Shown piece after piece: positions 1 to 10,302 of a DNA stretch of 64,000 nucleotides. Under the pieces are notes generated by a model that saw only the letters and a program-made list of their open reading frames with translations, had not been told where the DNA came from and made no database searches. The translations under genes were made by a program, and so were the position numbers. How positions within the stretch are numbered: the stretch's first letter is position 1; each line of letters begins with the position of its first letter. The DNA comes from Symsagittifera roscoffensis (lineage: Eukaryota > Xenacoelomorpha > Acoela > Convolutidae). The DNA lies in NCBI RefSeq assembly GCF_963678635.1, contig NC_087065.1:3224001-3288000 (forward strand), read 5' to 3'.

Positions 1-216
1 TCTGCATTTCTCAGAAATATTCCGAGGCCATTCGAATTTTTTAAAATTTTCTTCCAGAATGTTCCGACCCTCTTTTTCTTGATTAATTCGTCATTAACAC
101 CGTTAATACTCTTTTTCTTACTCGTCGGAGGGTTCGGTGGTGTCAATCCGGCGGAATGGCACATACTCCCCGGACAGTCCCCATTGAACGCATAACCCCG
201 GGTTATCTTCAAGTGG
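1..216 (+). repeat. Tail of the LTR-leader repeat (copy A)
   Basis: Matches the last part of the leader in the two tandem LTR-leader units at 43,584-46,379, for example 44,748-44,973. No gene is visible. The shared block ends at the bases reading aagtgg. Confidence 0.75.
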
Positions 217-881
217 TGATCCAACTTTCCATGAAACTTATCTACTCCACCTCAACTCACCATGTGTCATAAATTGCATCGTACTACGTTTCACTGCCTT
301 TAAACATTTTCACACAATTTTCACTATGAGGAGTCTCCTAGATAAAACTTTTTTTCTGACTAATTACGTCATTTCTCCGTTAAATTTTCTCTCGTTCTTG
401 CTGATTAAAAATTTGGGACGTGGTACCGCCACGCACCCGTTAAAATGAACTTAATGTCACTCACCAAGTCTAATCATTCATTTATGCGTTTGCCTCAATA
501 TTAATAATAAGAATTTCTGTGGCTAGGAAAAGTAATGAAGTACTCACCCTTTTCGAGCAAGCGTACCCAAACATTACCAGGTCACCACAAAGTGAACATG
601 TGTCCTACACAGGTGAAAAACTCCGGTCAGGTTTAAATAGGTAAATATACTCACCTAAGGCCTATATATATAAATAATTGTCAAATAAAATTCTCCATTG
701 TAATTCAACAATTTTAACAATTCAACAATTTCCAAATCTGGTTTGACCAAGCTACACCAAAATAAATAGTTTAATAGTTTCATTAATCAATCTTGGTTGA
801 TTAGTTCAAAAGTTTCTACACACAACGACAATAAAGTTTTCCATCTCTGCTGTCTTCATTCTTTGTCTTCAATCATCGTCT
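217..881. other. Gene-free stretch downstream of the minus-strand relic
   Basis: No ORF with protein-like content. It contains a TATA-rich run at 660-676, an AATAAA hexamer near 685, and a short inverted repeat at 784-803 (taatcaa...ttgatta). These could be LTR or 3'-flank signals of the adjoining element, but nothing here decides that. The same stretch recurs at 46,380-47,044. Confidence 0.4.
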
Positions 882-1326
882 TCAATCTTTGTTCATCGCT
901 TCTGGTTCCTGCTCAACTTTCTCACTGTCGTCTAGAACTTTCTGCAGTATATCCACAGAGCTTCCGGCCGTCCCCAAGCTTTCCTGCTCCAGCAACCTCT
1001 GTTTGCGGCAGGGTAGCAGGACCACATTCACTTTCTGCTCTCTGTTCCTACAGAAGCTGTTGTGCAGGCACATGCTCACGTTTCGTTCTAGGTCAGCTTG
1101 CAAGACCTCTTTTCTTTCCTTTTCAGTTGTTCCTAGCTACTCTCTTCACTGCCGTGGTCACAGCATTCCTATGTGTCAGGAATGCTCTATTATAGGCTCC
1201 CGGTCCTTTGTCCAGCTGGAAAGATGGATAGGCTTCCATGTTTGGGACAAATGACGCTTCGCGCGATAATGCACCCATGCCGTCTTCACCGCACGGAACC
1301 AAGGCATCAAGCTTTGTCTTGTCCAA
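882..1326 (-). pseudogene. 3' end of the unknown minus-strand gene family
   Basis: Two reading frames (1,326-1,123 and 1,103-882) form the distal part of a decayed minus-strand gene. The first carries a segment starting MDKTKLDALVPCGEDGMGAL. The second is Glu/Lys-rich and ends EAMNKD before a stop. In the related copy at 41,946-42,213 the two segments run on in one frame through VLQADL, so the break here is a frameshift or deletion. I do not recognise a domain. Its presence beside other retroelement debris suggests a transposon protein. Confidence 0.45.
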
Positions 1327-1386
1327 ATTTTTTCTATTTGTTTCGGTATCCTCGAAATTATGCAGGTCGTTCTGAACAGATCCAAT

Positions 1387-1785
1387 TTACTTGCTAATGC
1401 TCACCCGGCTCAATTGCTCCGAAGTTGGCACGGCCATCTCCTGGACGTTTCTCCAAGGTCGATATCCCGAAGCCGCAAGCAGGGGTTTAATTTCCATCAT
1501 CGTTTGATGCGTCTCATCTTTTTCGTCCATCATGGGAAAATCGCTCGACTTTATTCCCTTCGCCTTTTTCTTCTGGAACTCACTGATGTTCCCTTCACCC
1601 CACTTTACAAAAGTTTCTCCCACTATTTCTTCCAACTCATCTCTAGACCTCTCCGGGACTGCCCGGAGGATCTTACTCAACAATTCATGGGGTCTCTCTG
1701 ACATCCTCGACAGTCGCACGCAATTGGGCACCGAGAAGAGCTGGTCGATCAATCGGTCTTGTGTTCTTGCATCTACAAGCACCAT
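1387..1785 (-). pseudogene. Unknown minus-strand family, 132-residue ORF
   Basis: An open frame beginning MVLVDARTQ, with a charged, helical middle section (ELEEIVGETFVKWGEG) and many Lys and Glu residues. The composition is protein-like on this strand and the plus-strand frames look like shadows. A diverged copy at 42,153-42,671 keeps the same frame and extends about 40 residues further, which supports coding origin on this strand. No known fold recognised. Residue differences between copies include K/E at the site corresponding to 1,489. Confidence 0.5.
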
Positions 1786-1807
1786 GTGCGTCGAGTATTT
1801 TCTATCA

Positions 1808-2206
1808 TTAAAGGCTACATGTAATCAGTTTAATTTTTTTAAATTTGTGACCTAGTCTGGGGCATGTTTGTTCACGCAAGCCGTGTAGAATGAAAAACAA
1901 AAATGGTTTCAAAGAATTACATGAGCATAACTGACTGAAGCACTGCTTTTGTTCTGGTTCAACTGCGACACTGAGCAGGAAACGTTCTCTCGGAACAGTG
2001 GGTGGGTGTAGGTCAAGGTCAATTTGCCCAGACTGGATGTGGGTGTGAGTCTCTGGAGGAACTCTGGAGAGCTCTGGAGAACAGTATGGTGCCGCGCTAG
2101 ATCCTACCAGATACTTCGAGCCGGCTGTCTTATGATATCTCATGCTCTGCTTCAAATTCATCTCATTTTCAGGAGCCTCCCGCCAGCTTCCAGATTTCTG
2201 CTCCAT
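1808..2206 (-). pseudogene. Unknown minus-strand family, 132-residue ORF
   Basis: An open frame starting MEQKSGSWREAPENEMNL. It follows, after an in-frame stop, a Leu/Glu-rich stretch in the preceding sequence (2,320-2,207). The last 40 residues lose protein-like character, so the real segment may end near 1,930. The block that follows (about 1,857-1,960) is also kept at 42,750-42,838. Function unknown. Confidence 0.35.
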
Positions 2207-2235
2207 TTGTTATGCTCTAGGGAACACTTCCACAC

Positions 2236-3195
2236 TCAAGGACGTGACCAGCTCATGGGCACGCTCCAGGCGTTCCAAGTGCTCAATCGAGCTGACCTGC
2301 TACAGAATCTCAAGGCGGTCATCATATTCACCTCCGTCACTCCATGGCAATCCGCAATCAATTCCATATCATTTTTCTTTGACATACTCAATCTTCCATA
2401 CAATTTGGCTAGCTGGCAGTGCTGTTCACTCATTGTTTTCAGGCAATAACCATTCCCACAAATGTGTTCTTCCATTCCACAACTGGAAGCCAAGCAGGCA
2501 CCCCCTTCATCCAATCACTTGGAGAGTTCCCCCCGGACGGCTCCGTGGGTTGTTGTTCATCTTGCCTCGTTATTTTGAGAGCCAATAGATGATGTATCAT
2601 AGCTATGTCGTGCAGGCTTTTATCGTCGTTCTCCTCCAGTTCAATTTCAGCGGTGACGCCCCATATCAGGCCCGCGTTTGGGTTCGGGCACCATGAAGGC
2701 TTCATTAGTTCCCACATCGTCAATAAGCTGGTCTTCAGTGGACCGTCCCACGAACCACGCTCAAAGCTTACTTGTCCCTCCAGCTGGGGAATCGAAGCTT
2801 CAATCACTCGTTCCTCCAGGATTAGTCCCAACTGTAGCTGTTCAGACGTTACTGTCCCCATTTCTCGCACTCTTTGTACCCAAAAATTGGGGATTACTGC
2901 TTGCTCATAGTCGCTTCCTCGTTAACGAATGGATTATAAGCCATTCCTGGGACACCCGACACGTTTTGGAAGGACATCCGACATCCGCTTCCCTACGGTC
3001 GCATACTCGTTCAGACTCCTGATTCCTTCTGGCAATTCCTTCGTCACTGTCAACTCCTTGTTGGAACATCGCCTGATTTCCTCCAACCTCCGGTAGCTAT
3101 CCATATCATTCAGTTCTTCGTCGGGATCTCCAGTGGCATGTCTTGATGGAGTTCCAACAGGGCCCTCAATAAGACTTCTTCACGCTTCATCGACC
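2236..3195 (-). pseudogene. Unknown family, distal part of array unit 1
   Basis: Minus-strand reading frames at 2,870-2,439 and 2,514-2,236, with further open sequence from 3,195 to 2,900. The 143-residue piece runs MREMGTVTSEQLQLGLILEE onward and is acidic. The next frame carries a Cys-containing segment (ASSCGMEEHICGNGYC). The pieces overlap by a few bases in different frames, as expected of one protein with frameshifts. This unit alone has a 12-bp insertion (four residues, NAGL) at about 2,669-2,681. Function unknown. Confidence 0.45.
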
Positions 3196-4026
3196 TCATG
3201 TCTGATTGTCTTTACACATTCTTCTAGCACCGGAGTGGGGGATACGATCGACCACGAATTTCACAGAGCAAAGTGCTATCGCTGAATCGTCTCTGGCAAT
3301 CAACACTCTCAAAGCTCCCATCAATTCTAGCTGTTTCTCTCTAGATCTCGTCTCAATGGTGGCTTTGTGCTCCTTCCTTCTTATTCCGGCAAGGCCCCAC
3401 AAAAGCCTCACTTGCAGGACTGTCCTGACGCAGGGGTTGGCTAAGTACGCCATGACAGATGAGGGAGTACGCATGGTTTCGTCGAAATACTTCTGCAGGG
3501 CCGCCTTCAAGGAAATTTTACTCAGAAGCTCTAAACCATTCTCATTCGCTTCTGACGACATCACTGTGCCATATCCTTTCCTCTTCAGGTTCGAACCCGT
3601 TATTAACTCTTTCAGATACTCTTGCATGGCTTTCTGGTCATGCCAGGCCATCAGGTGCCCTCTCGCTGATTTTCTCGTTTTCACCATTTCCAGGTAGCCG
3701 TCAGCAGGATCGCCCATGTGAACCGATTCGGGCACTGTAATACGACTATATTCAACCACGTCGAGCTGCCCTTCCAACTTCATTTTTTCCATGTTGATAC
3801 GTGACGGTGTGTAGTCGTCCAATCCGCCGGATCCACACTGTCTAATAACCTCCATTTCCAATCTGGTGTCAGCGAGGGTTCTCTCGCTTCTCTTGACCTT
3901 TGAAGCTGTTGAGATAAATCCCGCCAGCAACATCGGTGGCACTTGGTTCTCCTTCTCCCTGTCACCTTGAACGTCCCCTTGCCCAGCTTCGTTCGGCCGG
4001 GACACTTTCACTAGCGACATCACCAC
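3196..4026 (-). pseudogene. Unknown family, 276-residue ORF, array unit 1
   Basis: The longest continuous frame in the array. The listed start is GTG; the first ATG (MSLVKVSRP) is at 4,020. The sequence is rich in predicted helix and basic residues, with a helical block near residues 165-250 (LSKISLKAALQKYF ... RVLIARDDSAIALC). I recognise no domain. Upstream, the same frame continues across one TGA into the 120-residue ORF. Against units 2 and 3 most base differences change the protein, so it is not obviously under selection. A gag-like or accessory transposon protein is a guess. Confidence 0.5.
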
Positions 4027-4038
4027 CGTTGTGGTCTT

Positions 4039-4511
4039 TCACTTCACAACATTAAGGTTGGTTACCTTAACGTTCTTTCTCTCCTTAAACTTTCTCACCA
4101 TTGACTTGTACTTCTTCAGTCCTTTCCTGGTTCTTCTTACGGGTCGACCTCGCATAATCGGGCTTTCTTCAGCACTTTCTTCCGTGACTGACTCGGACAG
4201 ACCGTCCAATTCAGTGGATTCCATCATTTTCTCTATATCATCTCGCATGATGGGTTGGTTCAACCCCACTCTCATCACGGATTGGGTGCCGTATCTCCGG
4301 ATTATGCTCCACGTACTTTCCATGAAGGCTACCCGCGTCCAAACCTTGCCGGTTTTTCTCTCCAGCTCGCTCTGGTACCGCTCCCATTCTTTTTCTGGCA
4401 ACGAGAGGATTCACTGAATAGCTTGGACTCGCCCTTCCTCTGATATGCTTCAACCAGGGACATAGACTCCGCGGGTGATAGAATAGCTGGGGGCTCCTTA
4501 GTGAGAGACAT
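4039..4511 (-). pseudogene. Unknown family, upstream ORF of array unit 1
   Basis: Two frames: 4,511-4,329 (MSLTKEPPAILSPAES...) and 4,401-4,039, which is 120 residues and starts at a non-ATG codon just after a stop. A one-base shift near 4,395 would join them. The 120-residue piece contains a basic RGRPVRRTRKGLKKYK stretch resembling an AT-hook followed by a basic tail, which suggests nucleic acid binding. It ends at a TGA, four codons before the start of the 276-residue ORF in the same frame. Confidence 0.45.
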
Positions 4512-5381
4512 AAATGATGACGGTCATCATATTCACCTCCGTCACTCCATGGCGATCCGCAATCAATTCCATATCATTTTTCTTTGACATACTCAACCTT
4601 CCATACAATTTGGCTAGCTGGCAGTGCTGTTCACTCATTGTTTTCAGGCAATAACCATTCCCACACATGTGTTCTTCCATTCCACAACTGGAAGCCAAGC
4701 AGGCACCCCCTTCATCCAATCACTTGGAGAGTTCCCCTCGGACGGATCCGTGGGTTGTTCTTCATCTTGCCTCGTTATTTTGAGAGCCAATAGATGATGT
4801 ATCATAGCTAGGTCGTGCAGGCTTTTATCGTCGTTCTCCTCCAGTTCAATTTCAGCGGTGACGCCCCATATCGGATTTGGGCACCATGAAGGCTTCATAA
4901 GTTCCCACATCGTCAATAAGCTGGTCTTCAGTGGACCGTCCCACGAACCACACTCAAAGCTTACTTGTCCCTCCAGCTGGGGAGTCGAAGGTTCAATCAC
5001 TCGTTCCTCCAGGATTACTCCCAACTGTAACTGTTCAGACGTTACTGTCCCCATTTCTCGCACCCTTTCTACCCAAAAATTGGGGATTACTGCTTGCTCA
5101 TAGTCGCTTCCTCGTTAACGAATGGATTATAAGCCATTCCTGGGACACCCGACACGTTTTGGAAGGACTTCCGCTTCCCTAGCGTCGCGTACTCTTTCAG
5201 ACTCCTGATTCCTTCTGGCAATTCCTTCGTCACTGACAACTCCTTGTTGGAACATCGCCTGACTTCCTCCAACCTCCGGTAGCTATCAATATCATTCAGT
5301 TCTTCGTCGGGATCTCCAGTGGCATGTCTTGATGGAGTTCCAACAGGGCCCTCAATAAGACTTCTTCACGCTTCGTCGACC
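4498..5381 (-). pseudogene. Unknown family, distal part of array unit 2
   Basis: Same content as 2,236-3,195: frames at 4,719-4,498, 5,063-4,644 and 5,272-5,087. Here the Cys-containing piece runs across the unit junction and ends in MTVIIYVSH, where the next unit begins. The 12-bp insertion of unit 1 is absent. Confidence 0.45.
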
Positions 5382-6212
5382 TCATGTCTGATTGTCTTTA
5401 CACATTCTTCTAGCACCGGAGTGGGGGATACGATTGACCACGAATTTCACAGAGCAAAGTGCTATCGCTGAATCGTCTCTGGCAATCAACACTCTCAAAG
5501 CTCCCATCAATTCTAGCTGTTTCTCTCTAGATCTCGTCTCAATGGTGGCTTCGTGTTCCCTCCTTCTTTTTCCGGCAAGGCCCCACAAAAGCCTCACTTG
5601 CAGGACTGTCCTGACGGAGGGGTTGGCTAAGTACGCCATGACAGATGAGGGAGTACGCATGATTTCGTCGAAATACTTCTGCAGGGCCACCTTCAAGGAA
5701 ATTTTACTCAGAAGCTCTAAACCATTCTCATTCGCTTCTGACGACATCACTGTGTCATATCCTTTCCTCTTCAGGTTCGAACCCGTTATTAACTCTTTCA
5801 GATACTCTTGCATGGCTTTCTGGTCATGCCAGGCCATCAGGTGCCCTCTCGCTGATTTTCTCGTTTTCACCATTTCCAGGTAGCCGTCAGCAGGATCGCC
5901 CATGTGAACCGATTCGGGCACTGTAATACGACTATATTCAACCACGTCGAGCTGCCCTTCCAACTTCATTTTTTCCATGTTGATACGTGACGGTGTGTAG
6001 TCGTCCAATTCACCGGATCCACACTGTCTAATAACCTCCATTTCCAATCTGGTGTCAGCGAGGGTTCTTTCGCTTCTCTTGACCTTTGAAGCTGTTGAGA
6101 TAAATCCCGCCAGCAACATCGGTGGCACTTGGTTCTCCTTCTCCCTGTCACCTTGAACGTCCCCTTGCCCAGCTTCGTTCGGCCGGGACACTTTCACTAG
6201 CGACATCACCAC
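5382..6212 (-). pseudogene. Unknown family, 276-residue ORF, array unit 2
   Basis: Homologue of the ORF at 3,196-4,026, differing at about nine residues (for example C to S, T to I, I to K). Preceded in the same frame by a TGA and the 120-residue ORF. Confidence 0.5.
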
Positions 6213-6224
6213 CGTTGTGGTCTT

Positions 6225-6697
6225 TCACTTCACAACATTAAGGTTGGTTACCTTAACGTTCTTTCTCTCCTTAAACTTTCTCACCATTGACTTGTACTTC
6301 TTCAGTCCTTTCCTGGTTCTTCTTACGGGTCGACCTCGCATAATCGGGCTTTCTTCAGCACTTTCTTCCGTGACTGACTCGGACAGACCGTCCAATTCAG
6401 TGGATTCCATCATTTTCTCTATATCATCTCGCATGATGGGTTGGTTCAACCCCACTCTCATCACGGATTGGGTGCCGTATCTCCGGATTATGCTCCACGT
6501 ACTTTCCATGAAGGCTACCCGCGTCCAAACCTTGCCGGTTTTTCTCTCCAGCTCGCTCTGGTACCGCTCCCATTCTTTTTCTGGCAACGAGAGGATTCAC
6601 TGAATAGCTTGGACTCGCCCTTCCTCTGATATGCTTCAACCAGGGACATAGACTCCGCGGGTGATAGAATAGCTGGGGGCTCCTTAGTGAGAGACAT
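6225..6697 (-). pseudogene. Unknown family, upstream ORF of array unit 2
   Basis: Identical at protein level to 4,039-4,511, including the frameshift between the two frames and the TGA before the 276-residue ORF. Confidence 0.45.
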
Positions 6698-7567
6698 AAA
6701 TGATGACGGTCATCATATTCACCTCCGTCACTCCATGGCGATCCGCAATCAATTCCATATCATTTTTCTTTGACATACTCAACCTTCCATACAATTTGGC
6801 TAGCTGGCAGTGCTGTTCACTCATTGTTTTCAGGCAATAACCTTTCCCACACATGTGTTCTTCCATTCCACAACTGGAAGCCAAGCAGGCACCCCCTTCA
6901 TCCAATCACTTGGAGAGTTCCCCTCGGACGGATCCGTGGGTTGTTCTTCATCTTGCCTCGTTATTTTGAGAGCCAATAGATGATGTATCATAGCTAGGTC
7001 GTGCAGGCTTTTATCGTCGTTCTCCTCCAGTTCAATTTCAGCGGTGACGCCCCATATCGGATTTGGGCACCATGAAGGCTTCATAAGTTCCCACATCGTC
7101 AATAAGCTGGTCTTCAGTGGACCGTCCCACGAACCACACTCAAAGCTTACTTGTCCCTCCAGCTGGGGAGTCGAAGGTTCAATCACTCGTTCCTCCAGGA
7201 TTACTCCCAACTGTAACTGTTCAGACGTTACTGTCCCCATTTCTCGCACCCTTTCTACCCAAAAATTGGGGATTACTGCTTGCTCATAGTCGCTTCCTCG
7301 TTAACGAATGGATTATAAGCCATTCCTGGGACACCCGACACGTTTTGGAAGGACTTCCGCTTCCCTAGCGTCGCGTACTCTTTCAGACTCCTGATTCCTT
7401 CTGGCAATTCCTTCGTCACTGACAACTCCTTGTTGGAACATCGCCTGACTTCCTCCAACCTCCGGTAGCTATCAATATCATTCAGTTCTTCGTCGGGATC
7501 TCCAGTGGCATGTCTTGATGGAGTTCCAACAGGGCCCTCAATAAGACTTCTTCACGCTTCGTCGACC
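6684..7567 (-). pseudogene. Unknown family, distal part of array unit 3
   Basis: Frames at 6,905-6,684, 7,249-6,830 and 7,458-7,273, matching unit 2 except for a base change at about 6,842 (N to K in the Cys-containing piece). Confidence 0.45.
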
Positions 7568-8398
7568 TCATGTCTGATTGTCTTTACACATTCTTCTAGC
7601 ACCGGAGTGGGGGATACGATTGACCACGAATTTCACAGAGCAAAGTGCTATCGCTGAATCGTCTCTGGCAATCAACACTCTCAAAGCTCCCATCAATTCT
7701 AGCTGTTTCTCTCTAGATCTCGTCTCAATGGTGGCTTCGTGTTCCCTCCTTCTTTTTCCGGCAAGGCCCCACAAAAGCCTCACTTGCAGGACTGTCCTGA
7801 CGGAGGGGTTGGCTAAGTACGCCATGACAGATGAGGGAGTACGCATGATTTCGTCGAAATACTTCTGCAGGGCCACCTTCAAGGAAATTTTACTCAGAAG
7901 CTCTAAACCATTCTCATTCGCTTCTGACGACATCACTGTGTCATATCCTTTCCTCTTCAGGTTCGAACCCGTTATTAACTCTTTCAGATACTCTTGCATG
8001 GCTTTCTGGTCATGCCAGGCCATCAGGTGCCCTCTCGCTGATTTTCTCGTTTTCACCATTTCCAGGTAGCCGTCAGCAGGATCGCCCATGTGAACCGATT
8101 CGGGCACTGTAATACGACTATATTCAACCACGTCGAGCTGCCCTTCCAACTTCATTTTTTCCATGTTGATACGTGACGGTGTGTAGTCGTCCAATTCACC
8201 GGATCCACACTGTCTAATAACCTCCATTTCCAATCTGGTGTCAGCGAGGGTTCTTTCGCTTCTCTTGACCTTTGAAGCTGTTGAGATAAATCCCGCCAGC
8301 AACATCGGTGGCACTTGGTTCTCCTTCTCCCTGCCACCTTGCACGTCCCCTTGCCCAGCTTCGTTCGGCCGGGACACTTTCACTAGCGACATCACCAC
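7568..8398 (-). pseudogene. Unknown family, ORF of array unit 3, cut by an LTR
   Basis: Same ORF as in unit 2. Upstream homology to the array stops at 8,398, where a retrotransposon LTR begins. The open frame runs on to 8,449, giving a hydrophobic N-terminus (FYAFILLFYICAA), but those residues are antisense LTR sequence and not a real signal peptide. The first ATG within true array sequence is at 8,392. Confidence 0.6.
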
Positions 8399-8864
8399 TG
8401 TTGCAGCGCAAATATAAAACAATAGTATAAATGCATAAAACTGAACCAAAATGTTACAACAATAAGCGCCGTTGGCCGAGTGGCCTAAGCTACAATAACG
8501 CCCACTAAATAGACTCTACAGTTGACGTAGGTTCGAGTCCCCCACCTGCCCATGTATTAATATACTAAAAAAGGGGGTTATATCCTATTTTAACTGTTTT
8601 GTTGATTCTAATTTGATTCAACCTTGATTAAGGCTGACCGCTAAAAAAGAGCAATTTGTCTCAAGGACATTACCGACCGGTTCTTGTGGCTAGCTTGCAC
8701 CAATTTGTTTATTGAAAGTGTTGGATTGTTGAAATTATGAAAGTGAGTTGTGTGAAATGTTGGCTTTTATAAATTAGTCACGATGAATGTATGTTTTGCC
8801 GAGAATACTACGAGTTAAAACAATTATTTGCCGTTTTATACAGTTTTGGAGATTAGAGCGAGCA
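8399..8864 (+). mobile_element. Putative BEL/Pao 5' LTR (copy A)
   Basis: Array homology stops at 8,398, the next bases are TG, and a CA at 8,863-8,864 lies five bases before a primer binding site. This gives a TG...CA unit of 466 bp. A TATA-like run lies at 8,410-8,417. No second LTR is in the window to confirm the boundaries, so an alternative start just after the tRNA-like stretch (about 8,553) remains possible. Confidence 0.6.
8466..8551 (+). pseudogene. tRNA-Leu/Ser-like sequence
   Basis: Contains a perfect A box (TGGCCGAGTGG) and a perfect B box (GGTTCGAGTCC) about 60 bases apart, the spacing of class II tRNAs such as Leu and Ser. The T stem has mismatches and the acceptor arms do not pair well, so it is not a functional tRNA as it stands. 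It could be a tRNA captured inside the LTR or a tRNA-derived SINE head. It may still hold a pol III internal promoter. Confidence 0.5.
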
Positions 8865-8869
8865 TATTT

Positions 8870-8887
8870 TGGCGCCCCACAAGGGAC
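8870..8887 (+). promoter_or_regulatory. Primer binding site, tRNA-Lys type
   Basis: TGGCGCCCCACAAGGGAC lies five bases after the putative LTR end. It resembles the retroviral tRNA-Lys primer binding site at most of its 18 positions, supporting reverse-transcription priming of the element that runs rightward. Confidence 0.7.
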
Positions 8888-9234
8888 AGAGTTTAGTATT
8901 GCGACACAGCAAGGGACTCGCAATCCGACTGACGGACAGGAACGCAATCACAGCTTAGAAGTCAGCCATCACGAAACCCAGGTAAAGCAGCCTTGACGGC
9001 GAGACGAAATTCGTCGGCGACAGAGGCTAGAGTTGTTCTCAAACTGGACTTGACATCTCACGACTACTTTCTCTTCACGACACGAGCTTCACCGAGGGAC
9101 ACAAGGGACCGGGATCGTTGATAGTTCCCTTTCAATTTGTTTCTCGGACAGTTTTCCCGACACGAGTGCAGTTGGCAGAATCCCCAGAGTTGTACGAAAG
9201 CAGTTGGCTCAAACAGAGTGCTGTCGGTCGGAAT
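8888..9234 (+). other. BEL/Pao leader, first part
   Basis: Untranslated leader between the primer binding site and the minisatellite. No convincing ORF; several short direct repeats of the aagggac type are visible. Confidence 0.5.
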
Positions 9235-9971
9235 TCATCTGTTGCGGCTTGAAGAGGGTCTGTAGCGGATTGCACAGCATCTGTTGCGGATTGCAGAGTG
9301 TCTGTAGCGGATTGCAGAGTGTCGGTTGCAGATTGCAGAGGGTCTGTGGTGGATTGCAGAGCATCTGTTGCGGATTGCAGAGTGTCTGTAGCGGATTGCA
9401 GAGTGTCGGTTGCAGATTGCAGAGGGTCTGTGGCGGATTGCAGAGCATCTGTTGCGGATTGCAGAGTGTCTGTAGCGGATTGCAGAGTGTCGGTTGCAGA
9501 TTGCAGAGGGTCTGTGGCGGATTGCAGAGCATCTGTTGCGGATTGCAGAGTGTCTGTAGCGGATTGCAGAGTGTCGGTTGCAGATTGCAGAGGGTCTGTG
9601 GCGGATTGCAGAGCATCTGTTGCGGATTGCAGAGTGTCTGTAGCGGATTGCAGAGTGTCGGTTGCAGCTTGCAGAGGGTCTGTGGCGGATTGCAGAGCAT
9701 CTGTTGCGGATTGCAGAGTGTCTGTAGCGGATTGCAGAGTGTCGGTTGCAGATTGCAGAGGGTCTGTGGCGGATTGCAGAGCATCTGTTGCGGATTGCAG
9801 AGTGTCTGTAGCGGATTGCAGAGTGTCGGTTGCAGATTGCAGAGTGTCTGTGGCGGATTGCAGAGCATCTGTTGCGGATTGCAGAGTGTCTGTGGCGGAT
9901 TGCAGAGTGTCGGTTGCAGATTGCAGAGTGTCTGTTGCGGATTGCAGAGGGTCTCTTGCGGATTGCAGAGA
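9235..9971 (+). repeat. Minisatellite: 21-bp monomers in an 84-bp higher-order unit
   Basis: About 35 monomers of the form gattgcagagNgtctgtNgcg. Four distinct monomers recur in fixed order, making an 84-bp unit repeated about eight times. Because 21 is a multiple of three, several frames on both strands stay open for 240-311 codons (for example LQSVCSG on plus and CNPLQTL on minus). These are repeat artefacts, not genes. The array lies in the retrotransposon leader. Confidence 0.95.
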
Positions 9972-10302
9972 GCGTCTGTGTCGTGTAAGACCGGTGACCG
10001 CCCAATCTTCAAAACTGTAAGACTCGACAAACTTTTAAAACTCTCATATTGTGCTATAAAATTTTATACGCTGTCATACATCTTGAGAAATTTTTGGATA
10101 TATGTGAACGGAATATTAATCAGTGAAATCGGAACATAGCCAAGAGGTACTGGACTAGTTTTTTGGATTGGTTTATGACTCGAACCTGCTGACCAAAAAT
10201 TTCTGAAAAATTTTGTATAAAAAGTAAAAAAAATTGCCAAAAAATCCTCAAAACGTCTCCAGAATTCTGCGAAACTGTGCTGTAAGATGACACCAGCCTT
10301 AT
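9972..10302 (+). other. BEL/Pao leader between minisatellite and hairpin repeats
   Basis: AT-rich, no supported ORF. It ends at the first of two GTTAAGT motifs. Confidence 0.4.

Larger units (their letters stand above)
2319..8398. repeat. Tandem array with 2,186-bp unit (2.8 copies)
   Basis: Three head-to-tail units: about 2,319-4,516 (2,198 bp because of a 12-bp insertion), 4,517-6,702 and 6,703-8,398 (cut short by a retrotransposon LTR). Homologous ORFs are spaced exactly 2,186 bases apart (3,196, 5,382, 7,568). The last two units are nearly identical while the first differs at a few percent of sites, so the array grew in at least two steps. The whole array recurs at 48,482-54,561. Confidence 0.95.

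Noticed and set aside
797-2588. Plus-strand ORFs of 100-148 codons opposite the unknown family, and their duplicates
   Set aside because: They are Ser/Phe/Leu-rich shadows of the minus-strand frames, and the diverged copy near 42,400 extends the minus frame, not these.
3738-3747. taatacgact, resembling the start of a phage T7 promoter
   Set aside because: Only ten bases match, it lies within the minus-strand ORF and recurs with the array, so vector contamination is not indicated.
8399-8449. Signal peptide at the start of the 293-codon ORF
   Set aside because: These codons are antisense LTR sequence; array homology starts only at 8,398.
8466-8551. Functional tRNA gene
   Set aside because: A and B boxes are good, but the acceptor and T stems do not pair properly.
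9235-9971. CRISPR-like array
   Set aside because: Monomers are contiguous, with no unique spacers, and the context is a eukaryotic retrotransposon.
9204-10139. Long plus and minus ORFs of 240-311 codons, Cys-rich or Arg/His-rich, here and at 55,367-56,302
   Set aside because: They arise because a 21-bp repeat keeps several frames open at once; no frame has independent coding features.
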